Of a stretch of DNA of 64,000 nucleotides, positions 1 to 11,721 are shown piece by piece. Made by a program: the position numbers and the translations under genes. The stretch is from assembly GCF_000204055.1 (NCBI RefSeq), contig NW_006768824.1, forward strand, positions 374,366 to 438,365, read 5' to 3'. The notes beneath the pieces are model-generated. The model saw only the letters and a program-made list of their open reading frames with translations. It did not search any database and had not been told where the DNA came from. Origin of the DNA: Melampsora larici-populina 98AG31. Lineage: Eukaryota; Basidiomycota; Pucciniomycetes; Pucciniales; Melampsoraceae. The first letter of the stretch is position 1. Every line of letters begins with the position of its first letter.

Positions 1-2388
1 AATTAGATAAACTTTGTTCGGGTGGTGACATCACATAACATATCCCGAGATGCCCTCTGCACCTGTCACCCGCATATCGACGCAGATACACCGCCAATCA
101 AGTGGTGTATCTACCCCATTGAGTCCTTCGACACACTCAGTTACCCCATCCGATTCTATCTCCGAAGTAGCCTCCGATACCTCCACCCTCATGCGAACTT
201 CCTGGGTCTGGCAATATTTCCTCCAGAAAACCAACAAAACGGGGATTGCGAAGAACATATGTCAAGCAAAGGAAGGATTCATCGACGCAATGCCTCCCTC
301 CGACACCAGTGACTCAGCAATCTGCAACATGGCCATGGCTGTCGACAAGAATTCGAGTACGAAATCTATGATTTGACACCTTTCTCGAGCTCATCATATC
401 ACCAAACCCATCGAAACCAAGCAACCCACACTGCCAGCCTTCTATATTGATGGCCAAATGAGGAGTGTAAGTCTCATCTTTCTTTTGCTTTTATTTCATC
501 TTCCCACCTTATCTCTTTACCCTTCATCTCGTTTCCTTTTCACTTTTCCTTTTGATTCCTTTTCTCTTTTCCTTTATTTCTGTTATCTTTTTTTCAATAT
601 TTTTTTTGGATATTTTATTTATATCATTCTTATTTATTCACTCAGGTTAAACCCCTCAGCCGAGTCAATCTCGAAGAGGCTTTGATACGCTTGGTTGTCA
701 ATTGGGAACTTCCAGTCTCTGTTGTTGATGCTCCTGAATTTTGAGCTCTCTTCTCAATGGTTAATCCGGCTTCTTTTTCACTTTTATCCAAACGAACTGT
801 GATCTCCGACGGCATTGTGGACAGTTTTTGAACGACTCGCGCGGTCATTTCTAACTTACTTTCTTCTGTTCAACATATTTCCATCACCTGTGATGGATGG
901 ACATCTCCCAGCAATCTCGCTATGCTGGGGGTTACTGCTCATTGGATCACTGATACTTTTGAAATGTGAGGAATCACTTTGGCCATAAAGCCTATCAACG
1001 GTCCTCACACTGGTTTGAATCTTGCGACTTTACTTCTGAAGATCTTGGACGACTTTGGAATCACCCAACGTCTTTACTGCATCATGGCTGACAATGCCTC
1101 CAATAACACCACCGTGGGTCAAGCACTTTCCTCGATGATTCCCCACTTTGACTCGACCCAACACCTCCATGGGTGTGTAGCTCACGTTATTAACCTTGTT
1201 GCGAAGGCTGGCATCTCTGTTTTTGATCGCAAGTCGGCCCCAGCTCCAATTAACGCTCTGGATCCTTTGATTCCTCAAGATCAGTCTCTTGTGCCCTTGT
1301 TCATCGAACCTACCTCACATTTGGAGATAATGTCAATCCTCACTCGAATCCGCGCTTTTCACACTCGCATCAAACACAGCAGTCAACTCAAGATGGCCCT
1401 TGACCAAGCTGTCTCGAGTTGTGCTGTCTTGAAACGAAAAGTCGGTTTGGTACATGAAGTGTCTACTCGTTGGTCGTCAACACATGATTCTCTTGAACGA
1501 TTTGTGTACCTTAGAGTTGTTTTAGAATATCAAATCAACTGTAACCCTGCACTTGAGGCTTACAAACTCGAAGACAAAGAATGGGACTTGGTGGAAGATT
1601 TGGTTCATTTTTTATCCCCTCTTGCTCATGTCACTCGGGAAATCGGGAGTCATCAACATCCTACTTTCTCTCGTGTCATGCCAGACTATCAATGGCTAGT
1701 TGAAAGGCTCGAAAAGGTGAGCTACTTTGATTTCCATCTCTTTCATGAATCTTTCATTATTATTAACGTTTATGATTCATTACTTCTTTTACAGGCCTGG
1801 GCCGACTCTGAATGCAAAGAACTCAAAGTCGCAATCATGCCTATGATCAAAAAAATTATTCAGTATCAAGAAGCTGCCCAGAAGAAGGCGGTGTATATCT
1901 GTTCTGCAATCCTTGACCCCCGCCTTAAACTTACCGCTGTGAAAGGACAAACTCTCGAGTCTCTTGGTTGGGGATCCAAAGATTTGGTCGAATACTTTAC
2001 TGATCAAGCCCGTCAATTTAAACCTCCTCATGATCCTGAGATCGAAATTGTCAAAAACGAGGAAATTATCAATCCCGATCGACCTCAACACTTTATCAAA
2101 CGCCGCAAGATGGTTCCAATTGAACACGAGGTCACCAAATATCTAACCGCTCCTCAAGAAGATGAAATTTGCAATCCCCTCAGCTACTGGGAACTTTGCC
2201 AACCTCATTGGCCTAACCTGGGACGCATGGCCAAGGCGATGCTTGCAGTTCCCGCCACCAGTGCACCTACTGAGCGTGCTTTTTCTAATGCTCTGAGAGT
2301 CACGAGTGACCACAGAGCGTCTTTCACTCCCCTAAATCTTGAAGCTCAAGTATGTCTCAAGAGCTGGAAGCAGGAATTAGGAAAATGA
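1..2388 (+). pseudogene. hAT-family transposase pseudogene (5' end outside window)
   Basis: The frames from about position 50 to the stop at 2388 read as one hAT transposase broken by stops. A BED-finger-like segment (SWVWQYFLQK ... HLSRAHH) lies at 200-400. A T-rich intron occupies about 459-645. A core follows with CDGWTSPSNLAMLG, MADNASNN and HGCVAHVINL. An in-frame 78-bp intron sits at 1717-1794. The C-terminal hAT dimerisation block (FSNALRVTSDHRASFTPLN) ends at 2388. The longest open part is 979-2388 (469 codons). Four in-frame TGA codons interrupt the protein at 374-376, 742-744, 829-831 and 967-969. Each sits where Arg (CGA) would fit, and three are preceded by T. hAT transposases cut and paste DNA in the nucleus; this copy cannot encode a full protein. 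Confidence 0.88.
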
Positions 2389-2800
2389 TCTTTTTGTTTT
2401 CTCAAATTAGTTCAGATGGTTACTTTTATGTTTTTTTTCAATTCTCCAAGTAGCTCTGATTGTTATTTTACATTACAATTATGCTCCAGTTTTATTTTTT
2501 AAATAGCTTGATTTACATCTCAAGTAGTTATCTGGCTTTATACGATTATGCCATTTAGTCTCTATAGTCGAATAACTTGTGTTCTAAGTGAGTATCAAAT
2601 TTGTTACTCTTTGATTTTTGAAATGAAACCACGAGACACGAGTCCCTTTTCCCCTGCCTAACCCTGCCCTGACTCAGGGCCAAATTCCTGGCCCTGCCCT
2701 GACTGAGCCGACCTCATTTTGAGACCCCTCGGGTTACAACAAGGCCGGACCTGGCCCCGCGGCCGGCCCCGAGATCGCAGGTCCGGGCCACAGCCCTACA
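2389..2800. other. hAT 3' flank and GC-rich subterminal region
   Basis: A T-rich stretch runs to about 2630. A G+C-rich block with repeated CCCTG/CAGGG motifs follows at about 2640-2800. Such motifs are usual in hAT subterminal regions, so this block is probably the right end of the hAT element. The left end is outside the window, so neither the inverted repeats nor an 8-bp target duplication can be confirmed. The reading frame of the next feature appears abruptly at the edge of this block, which suggests the hAT element inserted into it. Confidence 0.45.
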
Positions 2801-3569
2801 TCAGCTCATGGAATACTCAACAAGCCGTTGTCAATAATCAGCCCAGTGGTTCAGCAACCGCTGAATTGACTGCATCTGGAAATTTACCGTTGAATGTCAC
2901 TATCAAGTTAAAAAATATTCTTACCAAGAATGGATCTGAACAATTCCGATTCAGAGATCCTCAAGAGTCTAAGAAATGGTCTCATATGACTCCTCGCAAG
3001 ATCAAAATATGGGTTGATGCAATTGTAAGTTATATCATGTTAAGATCACTTTGGTCACAGTTGTGCTGATGAGACTCCAAAATCATCAGATACTAGCTCG
3101 TCAAGAAGGTCGCACCAATGTCAATTTATGGACTCCTCCTAAGTTACCAGCTTTCAAGACCTTCCTCAATGGACAGCTTCCTCCAGGGTATCTCGAGTTT
3201 CCAGACAATCCCCCACCGGTTGGATTCATGGCTGCTGCTCCTGCACCTCTGCCACAACAACCAATCCCATCAGCTACCCCAGCTCAACTACACAATGACC
3301 GTATCTATCAACGCAGATACTCTGGAGATATGGAAGACTTTCTCAATTATGCTGAATTTCCTGAAAGCGATCATACTTTGAGGACAAAGTTAAGCAAGGC
3401 TCATTACACTTGTTGGAGTGATCTCAAGCCAAGTGATGATATGAACAGTCAAGAATTAAAAATGATTGGCATAGCTCAAGGTGATGCAAACCATCTCCTT
3501 GCAAGTGCAGTTTGGTACGAGGGATTTTTACTTGCAAAGCTTGCAAAGATTGATGCGCAACAGCTTTGA
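2797..3569 (+). pseudogene. Accessory protein of two-gene DD34E transposon, copy 1 (5'-truncated)
   Basis: Two exons are visible, about 2797-3024 and 3090-3569, with a GTAAGT...CAG intron in phase 0. They encode about 236 residues and end in TGA. The protein aligns by eye with the C-terminal part of the accessory gene at 14580-17017. Both share a KIWVDAI/RIWADAW core that abuts an intron, a Pro-rich linker, and a C-terminal domain that fits a SAM-like helical fold (FLNYAEF ... LKMIGIAQGDANHLL). About 400 N-terminal residues of the long copy are missing, probably displaced by the neighbouring hAT element. The gene converges on the transposase at 4339-5974, as in the complete element. Its molecular role is unknown. 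Confidence 0.65.
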
Positions 3570-4338
3570 TTGATTTCTTTTTTCTTTTTTTCACTCTGTA
3601 TTGCAATCTGTGATTGTTTTCTCTGTATATTCTCTCTTCTGTTCCTTATCATGATCTCCTTTGATAGCACACCATGTTTTATTTTGATGATCTGCTTTGA
3701 GCAATTGTTTTTTTCATTTTCTTCTTTTGTGGTCTGCTTTGATCAATTGTTATTGTGCTTTTTTTCTTTTCAATGTTATTCTTTGTGATAGTCTCATTTC
3801 AATCTTCCACTATGTATTTTTAACCCCGAACTGTTCTGCAATGCTCGCTTTGTTTGTGATATGTGAAATAAAAAAATGTATTGTTCTTTGAATAATCAAA
3901 GCAGTCTGAATTGTTGAACACCAGTTGGTTGATGAGCAACTTTCTTGTTGAGGAAGTTTCATTCAAAAAAATCAAGTCAACTCAACAACGGACTTGTCAA
4001 ATCATGAAAAAGTTCAGGATGGGAACTGTTGGAAAGCTGCATTCAATGTTCAAATTATGATTGCATCAAAAAAGTCTGAATAAGGAAACTGTAATAAGAA
4101 TTACAATTGACAAAGTTGGAAAACAATAATAAGAACTACCATAACAATTCAAATGAAATAGACACAATCTCTCTTTGTTAATTCTTCTATAAATCATGTT
4201 TCTTTTTGCAAATTTTCCTGTTAACCTACTCAAAAATCAAAAGAATTGGTTAGTTTTGCCTCATTAACTATTTTTTGTCATATGGTTCAAGGAAGGAAAG
4301 ACTTACCGTGATAATGCTCAAATAACTTTGCATCAATC
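3570..4338. other. Region between the convergent genes of element 1
   Basis: This is A+T-rich sequence with T-runs after the accessory gene stop, up to the end of the convergent transposase gene. The ORFs in it are short and T-rich and show no recognisable domain. It corresponds to the region between the two genes of the complete element at 13.1-14.6 kb. It probably holds the 3' ends of both transcripts. Confidence 0.5.
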
Positions 4339-5974
4339 TCAATATATGGATCCGGAATAGAGGCTATGGATGAGTTTGGGAGTGAGTGCTTCCTCAGCAT
4401 GACGATAAATGACCTCCGCTTCCTCTTCTGATGACATATTTTCTTGAAGATCACCACTTCTTTTGAGTCAAGATTTGATGATATCGAAAGCCTTCTCAAT
4501 TGGATTGTACTCTGGGCCGTATGCAGGCAGGTAAAGTATACGTACACCAAACTGCTCGCAAAGGTTGCGAACCATTCCACCATGATGAATGGGTGCGTTA
4601 TCCAAGACAAGCACACTGTTTGCGGCTGGGTAAGGGTTCATCATGGGAAGCTGATATAAAAAACATAGTCAATCAGTTTATATTTAAAGACAGAGTAGAT
4701 GAGCTGTGGTACTCACCACATGATGCGACAAATAATCCTCCAAATCATCCCAAAGGATTGAACCCTCCTGAACGATCATCCCAAGACAGCCACTCAAAGA
4801 GATGGCGGGTAGTAAAGAAAATTTTCTTGATTGTAAAGTACGAGGGAGGTGTCTGGTTTGTTGACCCCGTGGTGCACGAGCTTTTGATTGGTAAAGCCTA
4901 CGCGCTTGAACTGAACTCTTGTCTATCCAAACACATGTCAGCTCAAAGTTGAATAAGAACAAGATGATGATCAGTATGCTTTCTTGATGTGCAATCTTTG
5001 AGTCATGAATAAATACATTCAAGACTATGGTTTGTTCAATTCTACCAAAACCAGTGAGGTTACACACCGGTTGTAAACCTCACTGGTTCCCAAGCTGATC
5101 AAAGCTCTGCACCAGTCAGAGGTCAATCAAACTTGTTGATGGAATATGAACTCATCCGGTCATCTTGAAGTGCATTTATTCACAACTCTAGGATCACACA
5201 TCAAGAAAGCGACCTCTCAAATAGAAGGAAGGCTTACCTACAAAGACAAGGGCTTTCTTGATGTGCAATCTTTGAGTCATGAATAAATACATTCAAGACT
5301 ATGGTTTGTTCAATTCTACCAAAACCAGTGAGGTTACACACCAGTTGTAAACCTCACTGGTTCCCAAGCTGATCAAAGCTCTGCACCAGTCAGAGGTCAA
5401 TCGAACTTGTTGATGGAATATGAACTCATCCGGTCATCTTGAAGTGCATTTATTCACGACTCTAGGATCACACATCAAGAAAGCAAGCTCTCAAATAGAA
5501 GGAAAGCTTACCTATGAAGACAAGGCACAACAGATCAATTCCTCCGACTTCATATATATACTGGCCTACTTCTTCTGAATCTTGATTTGGGTGGACGGTC
5601 TTTGCCACCTTCAAGGTTAGACCCAGACGATCACGAACCTCGCAAGCTAAAGTGGGAACCGAGATATCAATACCTCTTTCGATCGTAAGTTTGTGTGCAA
5701 TCTCGTCAAGATAAAGTGTTGGCTCTGTATCAATGGCGTCTTCAATAAATCTATGGTGATCATTTGATAGGATAGTCGGCCTTCCACGAGGATTGTAGAA
5801 TTTGGGATTTGAAATGACTTGCCGAGTGTCTTGGAATAAATTGAGCCATTGAGTCAATGAATCAGGTGATATATCCAGTCCAAGGTCGTGATTGATCATT
5901 TCAAGTGTCTCATCGCGAAGAGCCTTGCAAATGATGATGAACTTGACATCGGCCGAGTAAAACACAAAGGGCAT
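4339..5974 (-). pseudogene. DD34E (Tc1/IS630-type) transposase, copy 1, with in-frame stop
   Basis: Three exons read on the minus strand: 5974-5512, 4922-4717 and 4650-4339, all with GT-AG junctions, giving about 326 codons. The first exon holds a helix-turn-helix region and PTLYLDE. The second starts with the first catalytic Asp in IDKSSV; the usual Glu beside it is Lys. The third has VLVLDNAPIHHGG, and exactly 34 residues after its Asp the Glu of YNPIEKAF (DD34E). The middle exon is 206 nt, the same length and phase as in the transposase at 11991-13118, so they belong to one family. A TGA at 4468-4470 interrupts the frame just after the catalytic Glu. The first intron is swollen by the tandem duplication at 4978-5525. 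The copy is probably inactive. Confidence 0.83.
4978..5525. repeat. 274-bp head-to-tail tandem duplication containing a 233-bp inverted-repeat element
   Basis: Copies at 4978-5251 and 5252-5525 are nearly identical. Each begins with a 233-bp segment (4978-5210 and 5252-5484) bounded by 14-bp inverted ends, GCTTTCTTGATGTG and its complement, like a MITE. Each segment also holds an internal hairpin with 13-bp arms (AACCAGTGAGGTT). The remaining 41 bp of each unit is the transposase exon 1/intron 1 boundary, so the 5' splice site (gtaagc on the minus strand) is also duplicated. Confidence 0.85.
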
Positions 5975-6299
5975 TACAGGAAAAGAAACACTGTGGAAGA
6001 AAAAGAAATGGCATCAGCAAAAGAAAGAAGAACAAATGGAAATTGGAATTGGGACTGACAAGATTCTTGATTAGTCTAGAGAAGGGTAGCCTTGAGAACA
6101 CGCAAAAACAAGAGCCGGGTGAATGGAAGTCGATGTTGATGACTGAATACAATCCAGAAGTGGTTGATCGAGGTTGAGAATCAAAACCGATGAAAGAGAT
6201 CGAGATTGGGTTCTGATGGGTTTCCTGGCACAGAAGGATCCTGCGGTCACTGGTGACGTGTACAGACAAAACCAGTAAAATCTGACCCTAACGCCCCTA

Positions 6300-6346
6300 A
6301 ACCGCCCAAAAAAAAAATCAAAAAGCAACCTTTTCAAGAACGGCTG
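6300..6346. repeat. Right terminus of transposon copy 1
   Basis: Read inward on the minus strand, this end is TA followed by CAGCCGTTCTTGAAAAGG. It has the same TA + CAGC start as the complete element at 11722-17309 and lies about 370 bp upstream of the copy-1 transposase start. No matching left end was found, which fits truncation of the left side by the hAT insertion. Confidence 0.5.
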
Positions 6347-6670
6347 TATGCATCCTAATTGCCAAAGGTCTCCTACTTGTGAATCATGCTTCCCTTCTTT
6401 GTTTGTGTTCCATAACTTGCTAGTACTACACTGCCATCATAATTCCCTTGGTGGACATCATATCAGGTGTCTTTTGAAAGCAGTCTTGAGATGATAGTGG
6501 CACAAAGTAGTGATCCAACTTGCCAAGGCATTATTTATGATGAGTAAGGAAAAACCCTTGAATGATTACTCAATCTCCAACACAATCCTGCTCTACCAAT
6601 CATGATCAAAATCTACCAGATTTAGCTCAAGAAATCATGCAGTGAATTTTGCTATAGTATGTAAATCTAA

Positions 6671-6801
6671 GGGCGCATTCACTTAAGGAATTTCTGACCA
6701 GAATTTTTTTAATGCAAAAATGAAACATGCTCCACCAAATAGACGCTCTAAATTTTGCAGAATGTGATTTCTCACCAGAAATTGCTCAAGTGAACATGCC
6801 C
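6671..6801. mobile_element. Harbinger-like MITE, 131 bp, TAA target duplication
   Basis: Inverted ends GGGCGCATTCACTT and AAGTGAACATGCCC are flanked by TAA at 6668-6670 and 6802-6804. A second copy at 34280-34424 shares both ends, the internal sequence and a TAA duplication. A 3-bp T(A/T)A duplication with G-rich ends fits the PIF/Harbinger superfamily. There is no coding capacity. Confidence 0.85.
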
Positions 6802-7366
6802 TAAATCAACCCCCCAAATTCTCTGTAAACAAGAAATTGACAACATGAAGAAAAAATTGTTGTAAGTTCCCACAAAACAAATCAGTTGCATTCAATGATA
6901 AAAGGCACAATAAAAATTAAGGTGATTGTTCACATAAATCAAAATCACCACAAGTTGTGGTCTTCATCTAAACTTCAAGTTTTGTTTGTAGTATGTAGTA
7001 GTAAGAGTAAAGAAAAAGAATCATCCCCTCTGACTACTACAAAGACTAAACATAGCTCTTTTATCAAATCAATCAATCAGGAAAAAAGGAAAAACTACTT
7101 TTCAAAATGAATTAGTAATGCTCCATGACAAACTAATACTTGAAAAAACAGTATACCTTAAAAAAAGGTCAAAAAACCAAAAAAAAGAGAAGATGTGATA
7201 AAATAAAGAAATCAAAAACGGAAGAAACAATAAAAGAAATCGAGAAGATAGGATATAAGCACGATGCTCATCAAACAAATTGACGACGTTATTGATTGGT
7301 GGACTAAAACTACTAAAGGCTCAAAGACCAACCGAAAAAAAAGGAATGACTAATGTGCTTAGGTTT
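6802..7366. other. Intergenic, no gene seen
   Basis: This is A+T-rich sequence between the MITE and the septin 3' end. It presumably includes the septin 3' untranslated region. The one plus-strand ORF (6886-7110) is Lys/Ser-rich and low-complexity. Confidence 0.5.
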
Positions 7367-8831
7367 TCATGCCCCATTCTGTTGTGCTTTACTTGCGCTT
7401 GATTCTTTGAGGGCCAAGAGTTGTTTGCTTCGAAAGGCTTCGTAATGAATTTGAGCAGTGGTCTCAATCAAATCTTGCAAGTGAGTTCTAATCACCATTA
7501 AAGTGATAGAAGGATCAGTCAATTGAACTTGGAAAGGATTCAAGATCATTTTATGATACGTACCGTGTCAGGAAATTCCTCAAATAGTTGAACTCGCAGT
7601 GTTGCTCATTTTCAACATTGATCACTCCCCACCGATTCTTTCGACCTCTCACTGGTTTTCCGTCAACCATCACATTTCTTTCTGAACCAACAACAGCAAA
7701 TGGAATCATGTTCTACATATCACAAAGACTGATTCTCAGCAAGCGAGAACCTAACGGATTCGAGACAAAAAAAACACTTACTCGAATTGCTTCGTTCAGT
7801 TGCATTTCTTCCGTATCGTGATCATCGCTGTCGAATGGGTACAATCGGATATTGTGGTAATGAAGTTCATCGCGTATCTGCCATGGATTGTTATCAGAAT
7901 CTGACACTGGTTGCATATCCTCATGCATGCCTATATTAGACAAAGGCATATACCCAAAACTTTCAACTCACTCTGACTTTGAATGCTTCCCGTTCTTCTA
8001 ATGTCAAACTATCAGACTTTGCAATGACTGGGACGACGTTAACCACCTCGCTTAATTTTTTCATCACAATGATGTCGATAGGCTATCGAACCAATCACAT
8101 CGATCAGCAAGATCTCCCCTTACAAACCTACAAAGTTGTCGAGAAACTGAAATAAAACTGATGAAGTACCTTGAGAGTATGACCAGTCGGTGAAATGAAG
8201 TAGAGACAACAATGAATACGAGTGTCTTGAATGTAACGGTCTCGCATAGCAGTGAGTTCTTTTCGTAGGTAAGCTGAATGTTGGTCTTTAATATACTTGA
8301 TGATCGGCTCCCAGCATCCGTCGTTGTTTACAAGATCACCATAGCCAGGTGTATCGACAATGTTCAAGCGTAGCTTCACGTTGTTTTCCACCACAACTGT
8401 ATCACGTAGAGATATGCAAGATCAAAGTTCTGTCAGTACGGAGCAACGTTCATGAAGTATTTGTGGTCCTAAACAACTCCTTCCGAGTTATCGATCATAA
8501 GATTCTAACATCTTAGGATGTGAAAGCTCAGATTCATGATATGGGAAGAAAGTCCGCTGAAGTTTCTGAAGAGACAGAGTCACTGACTATGGCTGACGGC
8601 CTGGATCTCTGTAGTTTGTCGAATGACCTCTTCAGTGTCCATTCGGCCCTTGGAGTCGATCAAATGACTAGCAAAGATAGTGTTAATCAGGGTTGATTTT
8701 CCAAGTCCAGTCTGACCGACGACCATCACATTGAATTGAAAGCCACGTTTCAGTAACTTGTGTTCGATTTGACGAGTGATGGAATCAAATCCAACGTATG
8801 AATTAAGCCTTGTAACTGAATCGTCTGCCAT
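7367..8831 (-). CDS. CDC10: Septin, CDC10-type
   Basis: Six exons read on the minus strand: 8831-8588, 8396-8170, 8082-7972, 7877-7782, 7712-7564 and 7487-7367. They give 315 aa with consistent phases. The N-terminus SYVGFDSITRQIEHKLLKRG is typical of CDC10 septins. The G1 P-loop (GQTGLGKST) is near residue 40, followed by the G3 motif DTPGYGD and the G4-type AKSD motif, with the septin unique element towards the C-terminus. The short tail without a predicted coiled coil also fits the CDC10 group. Septins are GTP-binding proteins that form filaments at the bud neck, septum or hyphal tip. All key motifs are intact. Confidence 0.95.
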
Positions 8832-9776
8832 GTTATGTATCTGAAGAGACGAGAAGAGAATTAGCTTTTGAAGTCTAATGAGTCAAAAGGAACTATAGAC
8901 CAACCGTTCGAAGTAAAGCTGGATCGAGGGTTGAGTTGTTGTGATACAGTTGATGGTAGGTCGATTGCAGTTGAGATTAGGCTCACCCAAACTCAAAGAC
9001 TCAGATTGGACGGGGACGGGGCCAACTCCCGAGAGTTTTCAAAATTAACTCGAGGTTCACTCATCATCAGAAATCTTTCAAAGTCTCCATAAGGCTCCGT
9101 CTTTTTTACATAGTTTTGGGTGATACCTAACATGCCACGTCGTCTCTTGGACCTGCACTTGAAAAATAAAACCGTAGTTTGATGGTCCACATATGAGTTC
9201 AGATCACGTAAACCGTACAAGAGGTGCTCCTGGTATTCTTTTTTGGCCAACAGTGGTGTGCTATAGACTAGTTGAAACCCTTTTTGTGATGCATCTTACG
9301 GCTGTGATGAGTTGACGAGATTCAAGAGAGCCCATGACTCGAGAGCTATACATAAACATTTGAGTTTGTCATGTCCATCTGCCTCATCACAATCTCAATG
9401 TATGTTTCTACTGCATCTTGAAACCCCAAGTCATTGCTACCAGTTTTGAGTACAAAAGAACATTGATAGCAAGGCTATAATAAAATTTATTTAAACAATC
9501 AGAGATAAGAGTAGATCATGATATAGATCCATATAAATTTAAGTATTACAAGAAACTTCAATTGCAATTTGCAATGATAGAATGAATCAAACACAATTTG
9601 TTCTAGAAGATGGTAAACTGGCATACAACTTTGAACTCACTCTACAATTTCATCCTTCTCCTAGGTGGTGATTGCTCAATTAGGATACACATTCTGTCCC
9701 ATCTTACATCCACTTAATAATGCAACAAAAACATAAAACTCAAACAGAACCATTAAATCATCATGAGAGTATACCT
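8832..9776. other. Intergenic between septin start and thiolase end
   Basis: This holds the septin promoter side (pyrimidine-rich leader just upstream of its ATG) and the thiolase 3' region. The short ORFs at 8868-9250 have no recognisable domain and overlap on opposite strands. Nothing else was identified. Confidence 0.5.
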
Positions 9777-11333
9777 TCATTCAGCCACAAATAATGAAGA
9801 TTTTCCAAATCCAGTTCCACAACAAAGTGTGACCACTCCAATCTCTTTGTTTGTTCTTCGAAGTTCATGAATCAATGAGGCTACCAACCTACCACCAGTG
9901 GCACCCACTATTTTAAACAAAATCAGATCATCTCAATCTCAGAACCAAACAAAAAACAAAAAGGAAACTGATCGAATGAAGGCTTACATGGATGTCCAAT
10001 GGCAATTGCACCTCCTTTTGGGTTCACCTTTTTCTCATCTAGTTGAAGATGATCGATTGTCATTAAAGCCTGAGAAGCAAAAGCTATGAAATGGATCAAA
10101 TCGATCATCAGTTTCACGCTCATCAATACTACAACAATGGAATCAACTTACCCTCATTTAATTCAAAAATATCGATATCCTTCACACTCAATCCAAATCG
10201 ATTCAACAACACTGGAGTTGAAAAAGCTGGTCCAACACCCATGATATTAGGAGGTACGCCAACGACAGAACTACCGACGAATCTGCCTAAAGGCTTTAGT
10301 CCAAGTCCTTCAGCTTGTTCTCGTCGCATTAAAGTGATTGCAGAAGCACCATCACTAATCTGTGAAGAGTTTCCAGCTGTACTGGTGCCATCTGATTTAA
10401 AAGCAGGTTTAAGACTTGTAAGTTTGTCAAGTGTAAGAGTTGATCGGATCCCTTCATCATCTTTGATAAACTTTTTGATAGATTCTTTGGATGGTTGAGC
10501 CGATTCTTTATCGAGGGGATAAAAATCGACTTCGATTGGTACGATTTCGTCTTTGAATCGACCTTCTTCGAGTGCTTTTTGAGCTTTAGAATGACTAGCT
10601 AGAGCAAATGCATCTTGTCTGTCTCTTGTAATATTATAAGTAGATGCCACAGCTTCACTAGTAAGACCCATGGGCATGATACAGTCTCTTGCTTCTTTGA
10701 TAGGTGATTCACGTAGACGTGGTGATAAGTCTGCAGGAATAGCTCGAGTTCCATAGTTTTTAGTCATTGATTCTGTACCAGCTGCAATTCCACAGCTGAT
10801 GGCGCCCGTTGCGATGGATCCAGCAATATCAGTGATGGCCTGTAAGGATGAAGAACACTGGCGATTGACGGTTTTGAAGGTGGTCTGATAAGGAAATCTG
10901 GATCAAATCCAGTCGATCGGTATACATAGTCGTAAGTTGAAGTTAAGGATCAAAAGACATGAATCAGCACAGACATCGTTCAAAGCAGAAACTAAGATGG
11001 TTTTGCCCATCAGAAATTGCTCATGTACCCAGCATGTAAAGCCGCCAATCGACCACTTTTAGCTCCACCAAGTTCCATCAAGACCGTACCCACCGCAATA
11101 TCTTCGATAAGAGGTTTTTGATTGGATTCTAAGTCAGTTTTGAAATCCAATTTGAATTCGTTCTCAAGTCGAGATTTAGTAGCTGATAATACATGCGCTA
11201 ATAATTCCTCTGGATATGTATCTTTCAAAGCACCTTTGTAAGCCCGACCGATTGGTGTTCTAAGAGCCGTGAGGATAACAATATCGTTTGGAGACTTTTG
11301 CAGAACTTTCTTGAGACCGGAACGTACAGACAT
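9777..11333 (-). CDS. POT1: 3-ketoacyl-CoA thiolase (acetyl-CoA acyltransferase), peroxisomal type
   Basis: Four exons read on the minus strand: 11333-11029, 10897-10152, 10083-9988 and 9907-9777. They give 425 aa. The protein carries the thiolase signatures in order: [11 protein letters not shown] with the acyl-accepting Cys, the C-terminal GGAIAIGHP with the catalytic His, and LCCGTGFG with the second Cys. Thiolases of this type cleave 3-ketoacyl-CoA to acetyl-CoA and a shortened acyl-CoA in fatty-acid beta-oxidation. The N-terminus resembles peroxisomal thiolases ([10 protein letters not shown]), but I do not see a clean PTS2 nonapeptide, so location is inferred from family similarity. The gene appears intact. 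Confidence 0.93.
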
Positions 11334-11721
11334 TTTCGATCGATGGTGAGTTCAATGCACAGTTTACGACTGAGATTCAAGTTGAAGTCGATGTGGTTTG
11401 TTTTCAAGAGGAAATTACACATAGCACTGGACAGCCCCAAAGGAGTTTACTCTCAGAACTATAAACCTCAACATCACATCACGACAACAAGGTTAGAGAT
11501 GTTCGTTAAAGGTCTGATGAGCCTTAAACGTTTAATTTTGCTGAGCTCAGATGGAGGTACATATATTGTGCTCAGCCACCAAGACTGACAACTTTACACT
11601 TCCAAAAGTTAGTCATCACTTACTCACTGAAAGAAGCCTTACAAGATTCAGCTGGGACGATGAAGCCTTTGTTATGGTGTGGTATTTATAATCATGAGAT
11701 GTGATTTTGGCAAGAGAGGTA

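Noticed and set aside
2719..2796. N-terminal part of the 116-aa ORF ahead of the accessory fragment
   Set aside because: It translates the GC-rich hAT-like end (Arg/Gly/Pro-rich) and does not align with the accessory protein of the complete element.
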